42,426 bases of DNA, from positions 1 through 42,426 of the forward strand of contig CALLVX010000138.1 of assembly GCA_938010765.1 (NCBI GenBank), read 5' to 3'. Positions 1 through 7,530 of this stretch are shown here, in pieces (the first letter of the stretch is position 1; every line of letters begins with the position of its first letter). The position numbers and the translations under genes are program-made. The stretch comes from an uncultured Flavobacteriaceae bacterium. GTDB lineage: Bacteria; Bacteroidota; Bacteroidia; Flavobacteriales; Flavobacteriaceae. Under the pieces are notes generated by a model. It was not told the origin of the DNA. It saw only the letters and a list, made by a program, of their open reading frames with translations, and did no database searches.

Positions 1-117
1 TATTATGTGAATACAGTTGGGCAATATGCTAACGAAGAAGTAATAAAAAAGAACCTTCAGAACCAAGGGAAGTCAAAATATACCGAGTTGCACCGAAATC
101 AACTCAAATTATTTTGA
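1..117 (+). pseudogene. IS200/IS605 family TnpA, C-terminal fragment
   Basis: The frame is open from the first base and encodes 38 residues that read like the end of a Bacteroidota IS200/IS605 Y1 transposase: VNTVGQYANEEVIKK, then NQGKSKYTEL and a tail ending QLKLF. This single-strand transposase family uses a tyrosine in the final helix as nucleophile. At the place where relatives have lysine-tyrosine-(V/I) before the NQG motif, this copy reads K-N-L (AAG AAC CTT), so the tyrosine appears to be replaced by asparagine through a TAC to AAC type change. The rest of the gene lies left of the window. It is immediately followed by the hairpin typical of the right end of such elements. The family call is fairly secure; loss of the tyrosine is inferred by eye. 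Confidence 0.7.
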
Positions 118-143
118 TACCCCGACGGCTCTGCCTCGGGGTA
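118..143. repeat. Right-end hairpin of the IS200/IS605 element
   Basis: TACCCCGA (118-125) and TCGGGGTA (136-143) are perfect reverse complements. The stem continues inward as GGC/GCC around a TCT loop, leaving one bulged C. Such bulged subterminal hairpins next to the tnpA stop codon are what IS200/IS605 transposases recognise. It starts one base after the TnpA stop codon, so it belongs to that element. Confidence 0.7.
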
Positions 144-296
144 GTTCATTGGGAAACTAATATCTGCTGAAACTCCAAAAATATAATCCTGTGACTCTCG
201 AAGAGAACAGGGAAGCTTTCAATTACTCTTTATTGAGAATGAAGAGATTATTGAAATAAACCCTTCCTGGAATGGTACACCATTTTTCTGGACTGT

Positions 297-746
297 TTAT
301 TCTTTGATTATTTTGAAAAAAAGGCTATAATATTTTGGTGTTAACAAGAGAATTAAAAAAGCAAAATCGATAATTGTTTGGATTACAGGTATAAGGTAAG
401 GACTCGAACCTTCTTCAACAATTGACGGTGGCCCAACGATACCGGTAGTAGTAAAATTTCCAAAATGGTCTACAATTGAAATCGCAAGATATACAATAGT
501 AAATGTCCAAGTCATTAATCCACGCCCTTTCACAATGGCCATTGCAAGAGGTAATGCCATTACAGCGGCAAAAATGTCAAGGTAGGCCGGATACATCCAT
601 GCTTTTGATTCCGCACCAGTATTAATGTCATCAATCAAGACGAATGCAATAAATCTTGATATTTGGAGCAGTATCCAAACGATCAAACCGATAATGAAGA
701 TTTTTTCGTTTCTCGGGTAATCTTTGAATTTAAGTGTAGTGATCAT
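297..746 (-). CDS. Four-helix integral membrane protein, unknown function
   Basis: A small hydrophobic protein of about 149 residues with four likely membrane helices: around IFIIGLIVWILLQISRFIAF, LDIFAAVMALPLAMAIV, the TWTFTIVYLAISIV stretch, and IPVIQTIIDFAFLILLL near the C terminus. I do not recognise a named family; the general look is of small DoxX- or DUF-type inner-membrane proteins. The frame could begin at a TTG at 770, but the ATG at 746 gives a normal N terminus (MITTLKFKDYPRN) and leaves room for promoter sequence. It is divergent from the HxlR-type regulator at 868, with repeated GTTAC words between them, so it is probably that regulator's target. Confidence 0.7.
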   Translation of the reverse strand: MITTLKFKDYPRNEKIFIIGLIVWILLQISRFIAFVLIDDINTGAESKAWMYPAYLDIFAAVMALPLAMAIVKGRGLMTWTFTIVYLAISIVDHFGNFTTTGIVGPPSIVEEGSSPYLIPVIQTIIDFAFLILLLTPKYYSLFFKIIKE

Positions 747-762
747 AATATATAAATAATTA

Positions 763-855
763 GTTACCAAAAGTTACTGTTAATGGTATCTATTAGTAAC
801 TATTTGGTGGAATTTGTTGGTGAAATGACAAAAAAAGTAGTTACTTAGTGGTAAC
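763..855. promoter_or_regulatory. Probable HxlR operator cluster in the divergent promoter region
   Basis: The short divergent intergenic region carries several copies of a GTTAC word in both orientations: GTTAC at 763, AGTTACT at 772-778 facing AGTAACT at 795-801, and a compact palindrome GTTAC-ttagtg-GTAAC at 840-855, just before the regulator's ATG. HxlR-family dimers bind short inverted repeats and often control themselves and a divergent gene. The operator role is inferred from layout and symmetry. Confidence 0.5.
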
Positions 856-867
856 AAATGATAGATT

Positions 868-1227
868 ATGAACGAAAAGAATCATCAAAATTGCCCATTA
901 ACGCAAGCACTTTCTGTGGTGGGTGGGAAATGGAAGCCCGTTATCATTTCGCATTTACGCAAATCACCAAAACGATTTGGTCAGCTTCATGCTTTAATAC
1001 CAAATATTTCAAGAAAAGTCTTGACATCACAATTACAAGAATTAGTGCGGGATGAATTGTTAACTCGGCATAGTTATGCAGAAACTCCGCCCCGTGTAGA
1101 GTATCGTCTTACAGTAAAATCGAAGGAACTTGTACCGATATTTCAATCAATGTCGGAATGGGGAATGTACTTGGTTGAAAATAACATGCAAAAGGATTTA
1201 GGGGATGAAAGTAAAAATGGCATCTAA
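868..1227 (+). CDS. HxlR-family winged-helix transcriptional regulator
   Basis: 119 residues covering one complete HxlR domain. The N-terminal NCPLTQAL carries a cysteine at the position used as redox sensor in several members of this family (for example YodB/HypR). It is followed by VVGGKWKPVIISHL, the recognition part RKSPKRFGQLHALIPNISRKVLTSQLQELVRD (in pieces), and the wing with TPPRVEYRLT. The C-terminal helix PIFQSMSEWGMYL would form the dimer interface. The ATG at 868 matches the normal family N terminus. The divergent membrane gene and the palindromes between them suggest autoregulation plus control of that gene. A dehydrogenase remnant follows directly, a common partner of HxlR regulators. 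Confidence 0.88.
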   Translation: MNEKNHQNCPLTQALSVVGGKWKPVIISHLRKSPKRFGQLHALIPNISRKVLTSQLQELVRDELLTRHSYAETPPRVEYRLTVKSKELVPIFQSMSEWGMYLVENNMQKDLGDESKNGI

Positions 1228-1308
1228 AAAAAGTGTTAGGTACAGAGTGGCTATTTCGGAGTGATGGTGCCACTTTGAGAGATGAAGAAACAAACAATGG
1301 CTTTCTAA

Positions 1309-1626
1309 AGTTATTTAAATAAAAGATATCGATTTTTTTATACTGATTCAAGTATTCGATCTGAAGTGCGAAATGTAGCCAACCAAGTCGCTGTCAACTG
1401 GGGTACCGTAAAGCAACTGTACAACGATGCAGGTGTTCTATTAGATTCAATTTATCTTTACGAACATGGCAATGAGATGCATTTTGAAGTGAATACCTTA
1501 GCTCCTTTTTTACTTAGTACTATTTTATGGGAACCGAAAGGAAAAAGTTCAAACCTTAAAATTGTTAACCATCTTTTTTTTAGTTTACTATTGCCATTTA
1601 AGAAAAAGCAACTCAATGGCAATTAG
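1309..1626 (+). pseudogene. Short-chain dehydrogenase/reductase remnant
   Basis: The reading frame here is open from about 1309 and contains DSSIRSEVRNVANQV followed by QLYNDAGVLLDS and EMHFEVNTLAPFLL. This is the middle of an SDR enzyme: the 'DLSS..SVR' segment, the NNAGV-type motif (here NDAGV) and the N-x-L-A-P-F-L-L helix. The Rossmann glycine motif and the catalytic Ser-Tyr-Lys part are not found in any frame nearby, and the sequence after about residue 50 decays. A GTG at 1366 could start a short protein but would lack cofactor binding and active site. It is best read as a broken gene that once formed a pair with the HxlR regulator. Confidence 0.6.
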
Positions 1627-1693
1627 TAGATGAACATTGAATAGTTGAACTATCTCTATAGTATTAATTAGCTTTAGTAAAAGCTGTCATAAA

Positions 1694-2386
1694 TTATATG
1701 ACCGAATATCTAGCAAGAATAAACACTATACCTGAAACTACAAATGAAAATAAAAATGCATCATACGAAAAGTCGATAAGCCTAGCACTGTTGACATTTT
1801 TTCTTCCTAATAAGAAATTTGCCCTGATCATATTGCCTACTTGTAAATCTTGACTTTTAATAACTTTTTCCATTGCTTTTTCATAATCTGCTAAATTTTC
1901 ATTGTCCCAAACGTAAAATATGTTCTCTTCTAGATCTGGATGTATTGGTGTAACTTGATTTTTAACTAACTTTCTTAAACCTTTAGTAGATGGTTTTGTA
2001 GCCAATATTGCGAATACAAGAGAGGCAGAAAGACCTATTAACAAAACCAAAGATATAATATTTCCACCATCTACATTACTTTCAATCTGTTGATTAAATG
2101 CAATGACAGCAGATATAGTAGTTGCGCAAATTCTAATTACAATAGAAGCTTTTCGATCTAATATAGCTACACCGCTAACTTCAAATTTGTTTTGGTTTCT
2201 AAAAAAAGTGCTGAGTGCTTTACGCGGCTCGGCAACTGTTCCAAAGGTACCTTGCATATTAAGTTGGTTCAACTCAGCTTTTTCTTTATTTCTTATGGTT
2301 TTAAGACTATCGGCATTACTTTTTAAATCAATTCTTTCATTTTGATCACTTTGTAATTCATTCTTAGAAATTGGATTCTCCTCCAT
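1694..2386 (-). CDS. Pycsar-effector-like (DUF5706-like) membrane protein, orphan
   Basis: 230 residues. A charged N-terminal extension (1-65) is followed by a segment with the conserved DRKA at 77-80 just before the first membrane helix (81-98), a second helix (110-130), and A-x-x-P at 129-132. Then come a soluble part with NIFYVW (155-160) and a D-Y-E-x-A-M helix (167-172), and a final membrane helix (209-227). This order (D-K-A at helix 1, two helices, a proline-ended second helix, an 'N-L-F' strand, a soluble helical region and a last helix) matches the transmembrane effector domain of Pycsar phage-defence systems. Those are normally next to a pyrimidine cyclase gene. No cyclase is present in the window, so it is either an orphan or a related protein with another input. 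The fold assignment is from pattern only. Confidence 0.55.
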   Translation of the reverse strand: MEENPISKNELQSDQNERIDLKSNADSLKTIRNKEKAELNQLNMQGTFGTVAEPRKALSTFFRNQNKFEVSGVAILDRKASIVIRICATTISAVIAFNQQIESNVDGGNIISLVLLIGLSASLVFAILATKPSTKGLRKLVKNQVTPIHPDLEENIFYVWDNENLADYEKAMEKVIKSQDLQVGNMIRANFLLGRKNVNSARLIDFSYDAFLFSFVVSGIVFILARYSVI

Positions 2387-2804
2387 ATTTATGTTTATTT
2401 AAAATTAAAAACCTTGATATGATTTAGACTAAAAAGTAGATTAGTTTTAATCACAAATATCTAATAACAAGACGTAGCTTTGATTGTAAAAAAAGGAAAA
2501 CAAGTGGTAAAAATAAGCCTATATATTAGTAGTAGTAAATTCTGATGTTAATATTTTAGTTGCTTCTTAAAAAACGCTATGAAATCAGTAAACCCGCCAA
2601 ACCTGAATATAAGCATCTCCTTAAGTGAAATTTTATTTTGGTAGGTTTAAAAAAAGAAGAAGTTCCTTACACATAGGCAATACCAAAAAAACTGGTTTTA
2701 GATTAAATTTTTAACGCTATAGAACGATATAAAAACCAGAATCACTAAAATCATAATCGCTAACTTAGAGTAATCTATACGAATTTAAACACCTTGATTT
2801 TTCA
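2387..2804. other. Intergenic, no supported gene
   Basis: 418 AT-rich bases between two minus-strand genes. There are short peptide-like stretches in the forward direction around 2580-2760 (for example GLKKEEVPYT interrupted by stops) that may be old transposase debris, but no frame is long or clear enough to name. Confidence 0.5.
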
Positions 2805-3545
2805 TTATAGAGATGCTTTTGCTCTCCTATGCTCCTCATCGCTTTTTCCTATTTTCCAATAAGAGCTTATGTACACATTATTTGAATTTACGACGTTCGC
2901 ATTCTGCTTCAAGTACTCTTTAATTTTTCGTATCGTGTTAAGTTCTCCTGCTACAAAAACATTTGGCAAATTTGGTATGACTATTTTTTTAATTGAATCA
3001 AGTTGCTGATCACTTAGTTTTCTAGGTTCTTTATGAATAAGCCAATGGATATTTAATCCCTCTGGCTTACTCATTTTTTGTATATCTTCTTCACTTGTTA
3101 CTTCTAAAAAAGCTTCGCCTGTAGCCGATTTAGGTAAATTTTCTATTGCAGCTAATGCTGCTGGAAGAGCAGACATATCTGCTGCAAATAAATACCATCC
3201 GTCAATAGTTGTATTAATTTTTTTTTGACCGGGTCCCATCATACTTATTTCATCACCAACTTGCGCTTTTACGGCCCAATTTGTAGCTGGCCCAAATGGT
3301 TCATGTACAGCAAAATCTACTGTCATTTCTTTCGTTGTATTATCAAAATGACGAATGGTATATGTTCTTACTTTGTTTTTATTTAGGATGCTTTTGGAGA
3401 GTGGTGGCACTTTCAATTTTGCATAAAACACATTTTGATCAGAAGAAAGTTGTTTTAAGTCATCACTCTTAAAAACAATTCGCTTCATATTGGGTGTTAC
3501 ATATTCGCTACTCTTGACTGTTAACTTTTTCGTTATTTTTATCAT
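2805..3545 (-). CDS. Siderophore-interacting protein (FAD/NAD(P)H ferric-siderophore reductase type)
   Basis: 246 residues, the usual length of the SIP/ViuB flavoprotein family, which reduces iron in ferric siderophores in the cytoplasm. The FAD-binding barrel has the flavin motif RTYTIRH (about 61-67) and the HEPFGPATNWA segment with G-D-E-I after it. The NAD(P)H-binding half has YLFAADMSALPAALAAIENL, and the C terminus carries the SIP signature YWKIGKSDEEHR. The ATG start gives a complete N terminus. There is no siderophore receptor or synthesis gene beside it, so it stands alone here. Substrate is unknown. Confidence 0.9.
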   Translation of the reverse strand: MIKITKKLTVKSSEYVTPNMKRIVFKSDDLKQLSSDQNVFYAKLKVPPLSKSILNKNKVRTYTIRHFDNTTKEMTVDFAVHEPFGPATNWAVKAQVGDEISMMGPGQKKINTTIDGWYLFAADMSALPAALAAIENLPKSATGEAFLEVTSEEDIQKMSKPEGLNIHWLIHKEPRKLSDQQLDSIKKIVIPNLPNVFVAGELNTIRKIKEYLKQNANVVNSNNVYISSYWKIGKSDEEHRRAKASL

Positions 3546-4088
3546 AATAAGTTTTATTTCTATTCTTAGACGAAAAAAGTTAAAAATAATTTCATTTTAT
3601 TTAGATTAAATATAAATAATTAATTTTCACTGTCATTATAATTCATTTATTACTAGTATTACCGGCTTTTTTTGGATTAAACTATTACATAACAAATCAT
3701 AAGGCACAACACATTAAAAAAATAGAACCATCTTTTGCACAATCACATAATGGCTCCTCAGAAATTGAGGAAATGTCTTCAAGTACCAGGCGGCGTTACT
3801 TTTGATCGTTATTGAATTAACATATTTTGAGTTACTAAATACCGATACCAGAGGGCATAAAAAACCAAACAAGATACCGCTATCAAATTTCCTTTTAAAA
3901 AAAAGACATCATACCAAGTGATAAAAGAATACTAACTTAGGCTACCAAAAAACAATACAGGCTTTGTACAAGAAAGATCAAAGCAAAACATAAAGATTTC
4001 GGTATATGTACGGTTGCAAGAAAACGCTGGTTTGCTCCTGCGATATCCATTTCTCAAACGCCGGCGAACAAATTAAAAATCAACAGAT
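3546..4088. other. Intergenic, possible decayed membrane-protein sequence
   Basis: 543 bases without a supported gene. Two adjacent forward frames without ATG starts encode hydrophobic stretches (HLLLVLPAFFGLNYYITNH near 3650-3700, then LLLIVIELTYFELLNTDTRG near 3800-3860). They could be one small membrane protein split by frameshifts. I cannot assign a family. Confidence 0.35.
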
Positions 4089-5120
4089 ATGTTAATAACT
4101 AAAGATATAAACTTTATCACATTACTTAGAATGAGAGGTAAGTACATGATTTGGCTATTAGTTTTTATGGGGGTTATTGCAACACTTTATTATTTTAAAA
4201 TATTAACAATAAATATACCATGGCTTCCTTTATCGGTTATAGGAACCGCAGTAGCTTTCTTTGTTGGGTTTAAGAACAACCAAGCCTACGATCGAATGTG
4301 GGAAGCACGTAAAACATGGGGCGGAATAATAAATGACAGCAGGACTTGGGGTATGATGGTAGATGGGTACATAACTAATTTATTTGCAGACAAAAAAGAA
4401 GGTAGCGAAGAAATTCACGAAATAAAAAAAAGGCTTATTTATCGACATATTGCATGGCTATATTCACATAGAAGCCAGCTGTTAGTTCCAACACCTTGGG
4501 AAGACAGTAGCGATGGTAAAAGAACAAAGTCCTTAAAGCCTAAGCGGAAGAAATTTGGAATCGGATTGGTGGATGATGAAATTACTAGAACAGAATTGAA
4601 ATTATTCTTACCCGAAGCTGAGCATAATCGGTTAATTGCAAATGTCAACACAGCAACTCAAATAATAAATGAGCAGTCTCGCGATTTAAAAAAATTGAGA
4701 GAACAAAAAGTAATTGATGATTTTCGTCAAATTGAAATGGGAAATTTACTAAGGAGTTTTTATGAATTGCAAGGTAAAAATGAGCGTATCAAAAAATTTC
4801 CAATACCAAGACAGTATGCTCATATGAGTCGGATTTTTGTGGGTGTTTTTGTATTACTACTCCCATTTAGTATGATCCCGGAATTATCAAAATTAGGTGA
4901 TTGGGCACTATGGATTTCTATTCCTCTAAGTGCCTTGATCGGATGGGTTTATGTGATGATGGAAGTAGTTGGAGACTACACAGCAAATCCATTTCAGGGG
5001 TTGATGTATGATATTCCTATGATGTCTTTGTGTCGAACTATAGAAATAGACTTGAAAGAAATGTTGGGAGAAAAAGATTTACCCCCATCCATAGAAGCTA
5101 AAAATGGAGTATTAATGTAG
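4089..5120 (+). CDS. Bestrophin-family (YneE/UPF0187-type) ion channel
   Basis: 343 residues. The N-terminal half matches the bacterial bestrophin pattern: a first helix (MIWLLVFMGVIATLYYF), the pore helix region with WLPLSVIGTAVAFFVGFKNN, and the signature AYDRMWEARKTWGGIINDSR. A long cytosolic helical part follows and then two more helices (MSRIFVGVFVLLLPFSMIP and LWISIPLSALIGWVYVMMEV), ending in GDYTANPFQG. Bacterial homologues form pentameric ion channels; ion selectivity cannot be read from sequence. It is monocistronic, in a zone of transposon remnants. Confidence 0.88.
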   Translation: MLITKDINFITLLRMRGKYMIWLLVFMGVIATLYYFKILTINIPWLPLSVIGTAVAFFVGFKNNQAYDRMWEARKTWGGIINDSRTWGMMVDGYITNLFADKKEGSEEIHEIKKRLIYRHIAWLYSHRSQLLVPTPWEDSSDGKRTKSLKPKRKKFGIGLVDDEITRTELKLFLPEAEHNRLIANVNTATQIINEQSRDLKKLREQKVIDDFRQIEMGNLLRSFYELQGKNERIKKFPIPRQYAHMSRIFVGVFVLLLPFSMIPELSKLGDWALWISIPLSALIGWVYVMMEVVGDYTANPFQGLMYDIPMMSLCRTIEIDLKEMLGEKDLPPSIEAKNGVLM

Positions 5121-5381
5121 TAAATAAAATGCCAACACTAAAAGCATTGAAAAATACAGAATTCTCTCTTATTCGAAGGGTTTGTGTATTTTTAGTACAT
5201 CAGAAAAATTTAAAATCACTTCATTATCAAGTTTTCAAAGTTCTGCTTTTTGACAGAACAAAAATAAAAAGTTAGTAGGTAATCAAAAAAAAAGTGCTAT
5301 TTCCTTTTAAAAAGCAAACATCTATTTGCTGCCGTAGCGTTTATATCTAAACCGTTTTAAATCATTAAAAAATAAACTAAA

Positions 5382-5807
5382 ATGAAAGAAAAAGAAGTTA
5401 TCCGCAATGGAGAAGGTGAGAATTATAACTACTCACAAGACCATTGTTTTGTCAAATTGTCTTCGAACAATACAAATAATGAATTATGTTTTGTTGAAGA
5501 TACATTAAAACCTAATTTTTTCTTGGCACGACATCACCATAAAATCATGACATAAGTATTTTACATCCTGGAAGGCGAAGTGGGGCTTATTTTTGACGAT
5601 GAAACTATTACCTGTCTACCTGGAGATACGGTTACTGCTCCTCCCAATGTATGGCATGCCGCAAGCTGTAAAAAAGGTGGCAAGATGTTATCCATATTTA
5701 AAAACGGACAGTTTGACCTATATCTAAAGCGGTTGTCCAAAATGTCTGATAGTGATTTTGCAGATGTTGATTTGATGAAATCAACTTCAACAGAATTTGA
5801 TATATGA
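5382..5807 (+). pseudogene. Cupin-domain protein gene interrupted by one in-frame TAA
   Basis: Starting at the ATG at 5382, one frame runs to the TGA at 5805-5807 with a single internal stop, TAA at 5553-5555 (codon 58). The protein on either side reads as one small cupin_2 protein. Before the stop are FFLARHHHKIMT with the metal-binding histidines; after it come VFYILEGEVGLIFDDE, then LPGDTVTAPPNVWHA with the final metal histidine. Relatives usually have E in 'T-E-V-F-Y-I-L-E-G', so a single GAA to TAA change explains the break. Everything else is intact, so the mutation is probably recent. The second half could restart near 5580 but would lack the metal site. It could only be functional by stop readthrough. 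Confidence 0.75.
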
Positions 5808-5889
5808 AGAGTAAAATACTACACAATGAAACTAGGAACAATGGCACCTTGAACGATGCTATTCTTTTAACCCTACCAAAACACATGAA

Positions 5890-6030
5890 ATGAGGCTATC
5901 AAAAGGGTCAAGAATTAGAAAGTACAAAGGAGTGCTATCATGAAAGTATTCGAGATGGTAAAGTATAAGAAACGGTTACAAAATGTATTGGAGACAAATA
6001 CGCGTAACACGGCACAGGTATAGTTGATGA
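5890..6030 (+). pseudogene. Possible transposase N-terminal scrap (IS1634-like?)
   Basis: One forward frame contains ECYHESIRDGKV, a stop, then ETVTKCIGDKYA and another stop. The wording resembles the start of IS4/IS1634-type transposases ('...ESYR..GK..Q.T...LGD'). It is too short and broken to be certain. It lies directly before another insertion-sequence gene, so debris is the natural reading. Confidence 0.25.
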
Positions 6031-6447
6031 AATCGAGGGGTTTGTAGTTCTAGGTTGACTGTGCATATAGTCTGGAGTACTAAATATCGTTATGCTGTAC
6101 TTCGTGGAGATGTTCAGAAACGATGTCGTTCTGTTCTGATCCAAGTCTGCGACGCTGAGGGAGTTCATATTTTGAAGGGAGTAGTGAGTAAAGATTATGT
6201 TCATATACATTTAGAGTATCGTCCCTCCCAGGACATCAGTAGTTTGGTTAAGAAGTTGAAAGGGAGGAGTTCCCGAAAACTTCAGCAAGAATTCCCAGAA
6301 TTGAAGAAGAGATATTGGGGCCGGCATTTTTGGGCGATAGGCTTTGGTTGTTGGAGTACTGGAAATATTACTGATAAAATGGTCAACGAATATTTGGAAC
6401 ATCATCGTAATTCGGGGAACGATACGGATACATTCATACTGGAGTAG
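6031..6447 (+). CDS. tnpA: IS200/IS605-family TnpA (HUH/Y1 transposase), N terminus doubtful
   Basis: A TTG at 6055 gives 130 residues, and the frame is open upstream to 6031. The family pattern is clear: LTVHIVWSTKYRYAVL at the start, the metal-binding His-hydrophobic-His as YVHIHLEYRPS, LVKKLKGRSSRKLQ in the middle, and the final helix NEYLEHHR, whose tyrosine is the expected nucleophile. So, unlike the fragment at 1-117, the catalytic residues seem to be present. Intact relatives usually begin with a few more residues and an ATG; here only TTG is available and a stop lies at 6028. The gene may have lost its true start. No partner TnpB and no clear terminal hairpins were found. Confidence 0.75.
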   Translation, partial: NRGVCSSRLTVHIVWSTKYRYAVLRGDVQKRCRSVLIQVCDAEGVHILKGVVSKDYVHIHLEYRPSQDISSLVKKLKGRSSRKLQQEFPELKKRYWGRHFWAIGFGCWSTGNITDKMVNEYLEHHRNSGNDTDTFILE

Positions 6448-6488
6448 TGCTATGTATTGCTAAACTTTAGTTGGATTTAAAAACCTAT

Positions 6489-6515
6489 GGTACTTTAGTC
6501 CATAGTGGTTTAGTT
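6489..6515. repeat. 27-base repeat, copy 1
   Basis: These 27 bases, centred on TTTAGTCCATAGTGGTTTAG, recur at 16873-16899 with one difference (C/T at the fifth base). This copy sits between the TnpA gene and the IS982 remnant; the other lies in the palindrome-rich region downstream of a DUF4440-like gene. It also contains CTATGG/CCATAG complementarity with the bases just before it. Confidence 0.7.
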
Positions 6516-6536
6516 CATCTAAGCGGGATGAGAACT

Positions 6537-7252
6537 TTTAAACATTTTATCTTTTCTATTTCAAAGTACATCTAAAGGATGCGTTTCCAAATACCGTTTC
6601 CTACAACCGTTTTGTTGAACTGATGCAAAGTAATGTTTTGCCTTTGACGCTCTATATTAAGACCTGCTTTTTGGGCAAGTGCTCGGGAATATCATTTATA
6701 GATTCTACGCCAATACGTGCCTGTAAAAACAAACGCATAAACCAAAATAAGGTGTAAGGGTATTGCCACTACAGATAAGTCCACCATTGGTTGGTTCTAT
6801 GGCTTTAAGGTGCATATCATCATTAATGATAAAGGCGAATTACTTGATTTTATTATTACCCAGCCAATGTAGATGATAGAACACCCTTAAAAGAAAACAA
6901 CTTTCTCAAAAAAATATTCGGAAGTTTATATGCTGATAAAGGCTACATATCGAAGGAACTTACAAGGCTGTTGTTCGATGATGGCCTGCATATGGTTAAC
7001 GGTATCAGGAACAATATGAAAAATGTAATAATGACTATGAAGGATAAAATATTACTTAGATAACGTTCCGTTATTGAAACCGTGAACGACCAACTAAAGT
7101 ACATTGCTCAGGCCGAACATTCCAGACATAGAAGCTTTGGTAATTTTATAACCAACTTGGTGGATAGCCTTATCACACTTTCCTTCCAAGAAAAGAAACC
7201 TTCCATCAAATTCGAAACTACAAATACTAATCAATTAGCTCTTTTTTACTAA
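6537..7252 (+). pseudogene. IS982-family transposase, degenerate
   Basis: Read across several frames, the region spells most of an IS982 DDE transposase: AFPNTVSYNRFVELMQ, GISFIDSTPIRACKNKRI (first catalytic Asp), TIGWFYGFKVHIIINDKGEL, NVDDRTPL (second Asp), YADKGYISKEL, then SVIETVNDQLKYIAQAEHSR with the catalytic Glu, ending QLALFY. Defects are visible: TAA at the KVFKG position near 6754, a lost base near 6862 that shifts frame, and TAA within 'LLR-RSVIE' near 7060. Roughly the first 90 residues are missing. A terminal-repeat-like sequence (TAGGTCGAACTCAGGT) follows at 7258, but no matching left end was seen, so the left end has been lost. Confidence 0.85.
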
Positions 7253-7280
7253 TCATTAGGTCGAACTCAGGTTATAAAAA

Positions 7281-7304
7281 AGCCCTGACAATTTTGTCAG
7301 GGCT
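7281..7304. terminator. Rho-independent terminator of tRNA-Lys (bidirectional hairpin)
   Basis: AGCCCTGACA and TGTCAGGGCT form a perfect 10-bp stem around a 4-base loop. Reading on the minus strand it is followed by a run of six T, and it lies just downstream of the minus-strand tRNA, so it ends that transcript. The forward side also has a short T run. Confidence 0.85.
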
Positions 7305-7318
7305 TTTAGATCAACAAG

Positions 7319-7391
7319 TGACCTGGCTGGGGCTCGAACCCAGGACCCTCTCCTTAAAAGGGAGATGCTCTACCAACTGAGCTACCAGGTC
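7319..7391 (-). tRNA. tRNA-Lys (anticodon TTT)
   Basis: On the minus strand the sequence begins GACCTGGTAGCTCAGTTGG and ends with CCAGGTC plus discriminator A, giving a perfect 7-bp acceptor stem. The anticodon arm CTCCC-TTTTAA-GGAG carries a TTT anticodon, and the T arm contains GGGTTCGAGCCCC. The length is 73 bases; CCA is not encoded. Confidence 0.95.
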
Positions 7392-7530
7392 AATAAAATG
7401 CTAGCTGAGTTTCCTCCTTTAGCGGCTGCAAATATAATATCAATAATTTATTTAACAAGTCGATTTTACGAGAAATTTAGCTTTTCTTTGAAATTGAAAC
7501 GAAAAGCACCATTTTAAAAAAAGTAAGCAC

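Noticed and set aside
1109-1351. 80-residue minus-strand frame
   Set aside because: Opposite-strand shadow of the HxlR gene and the following remnant.
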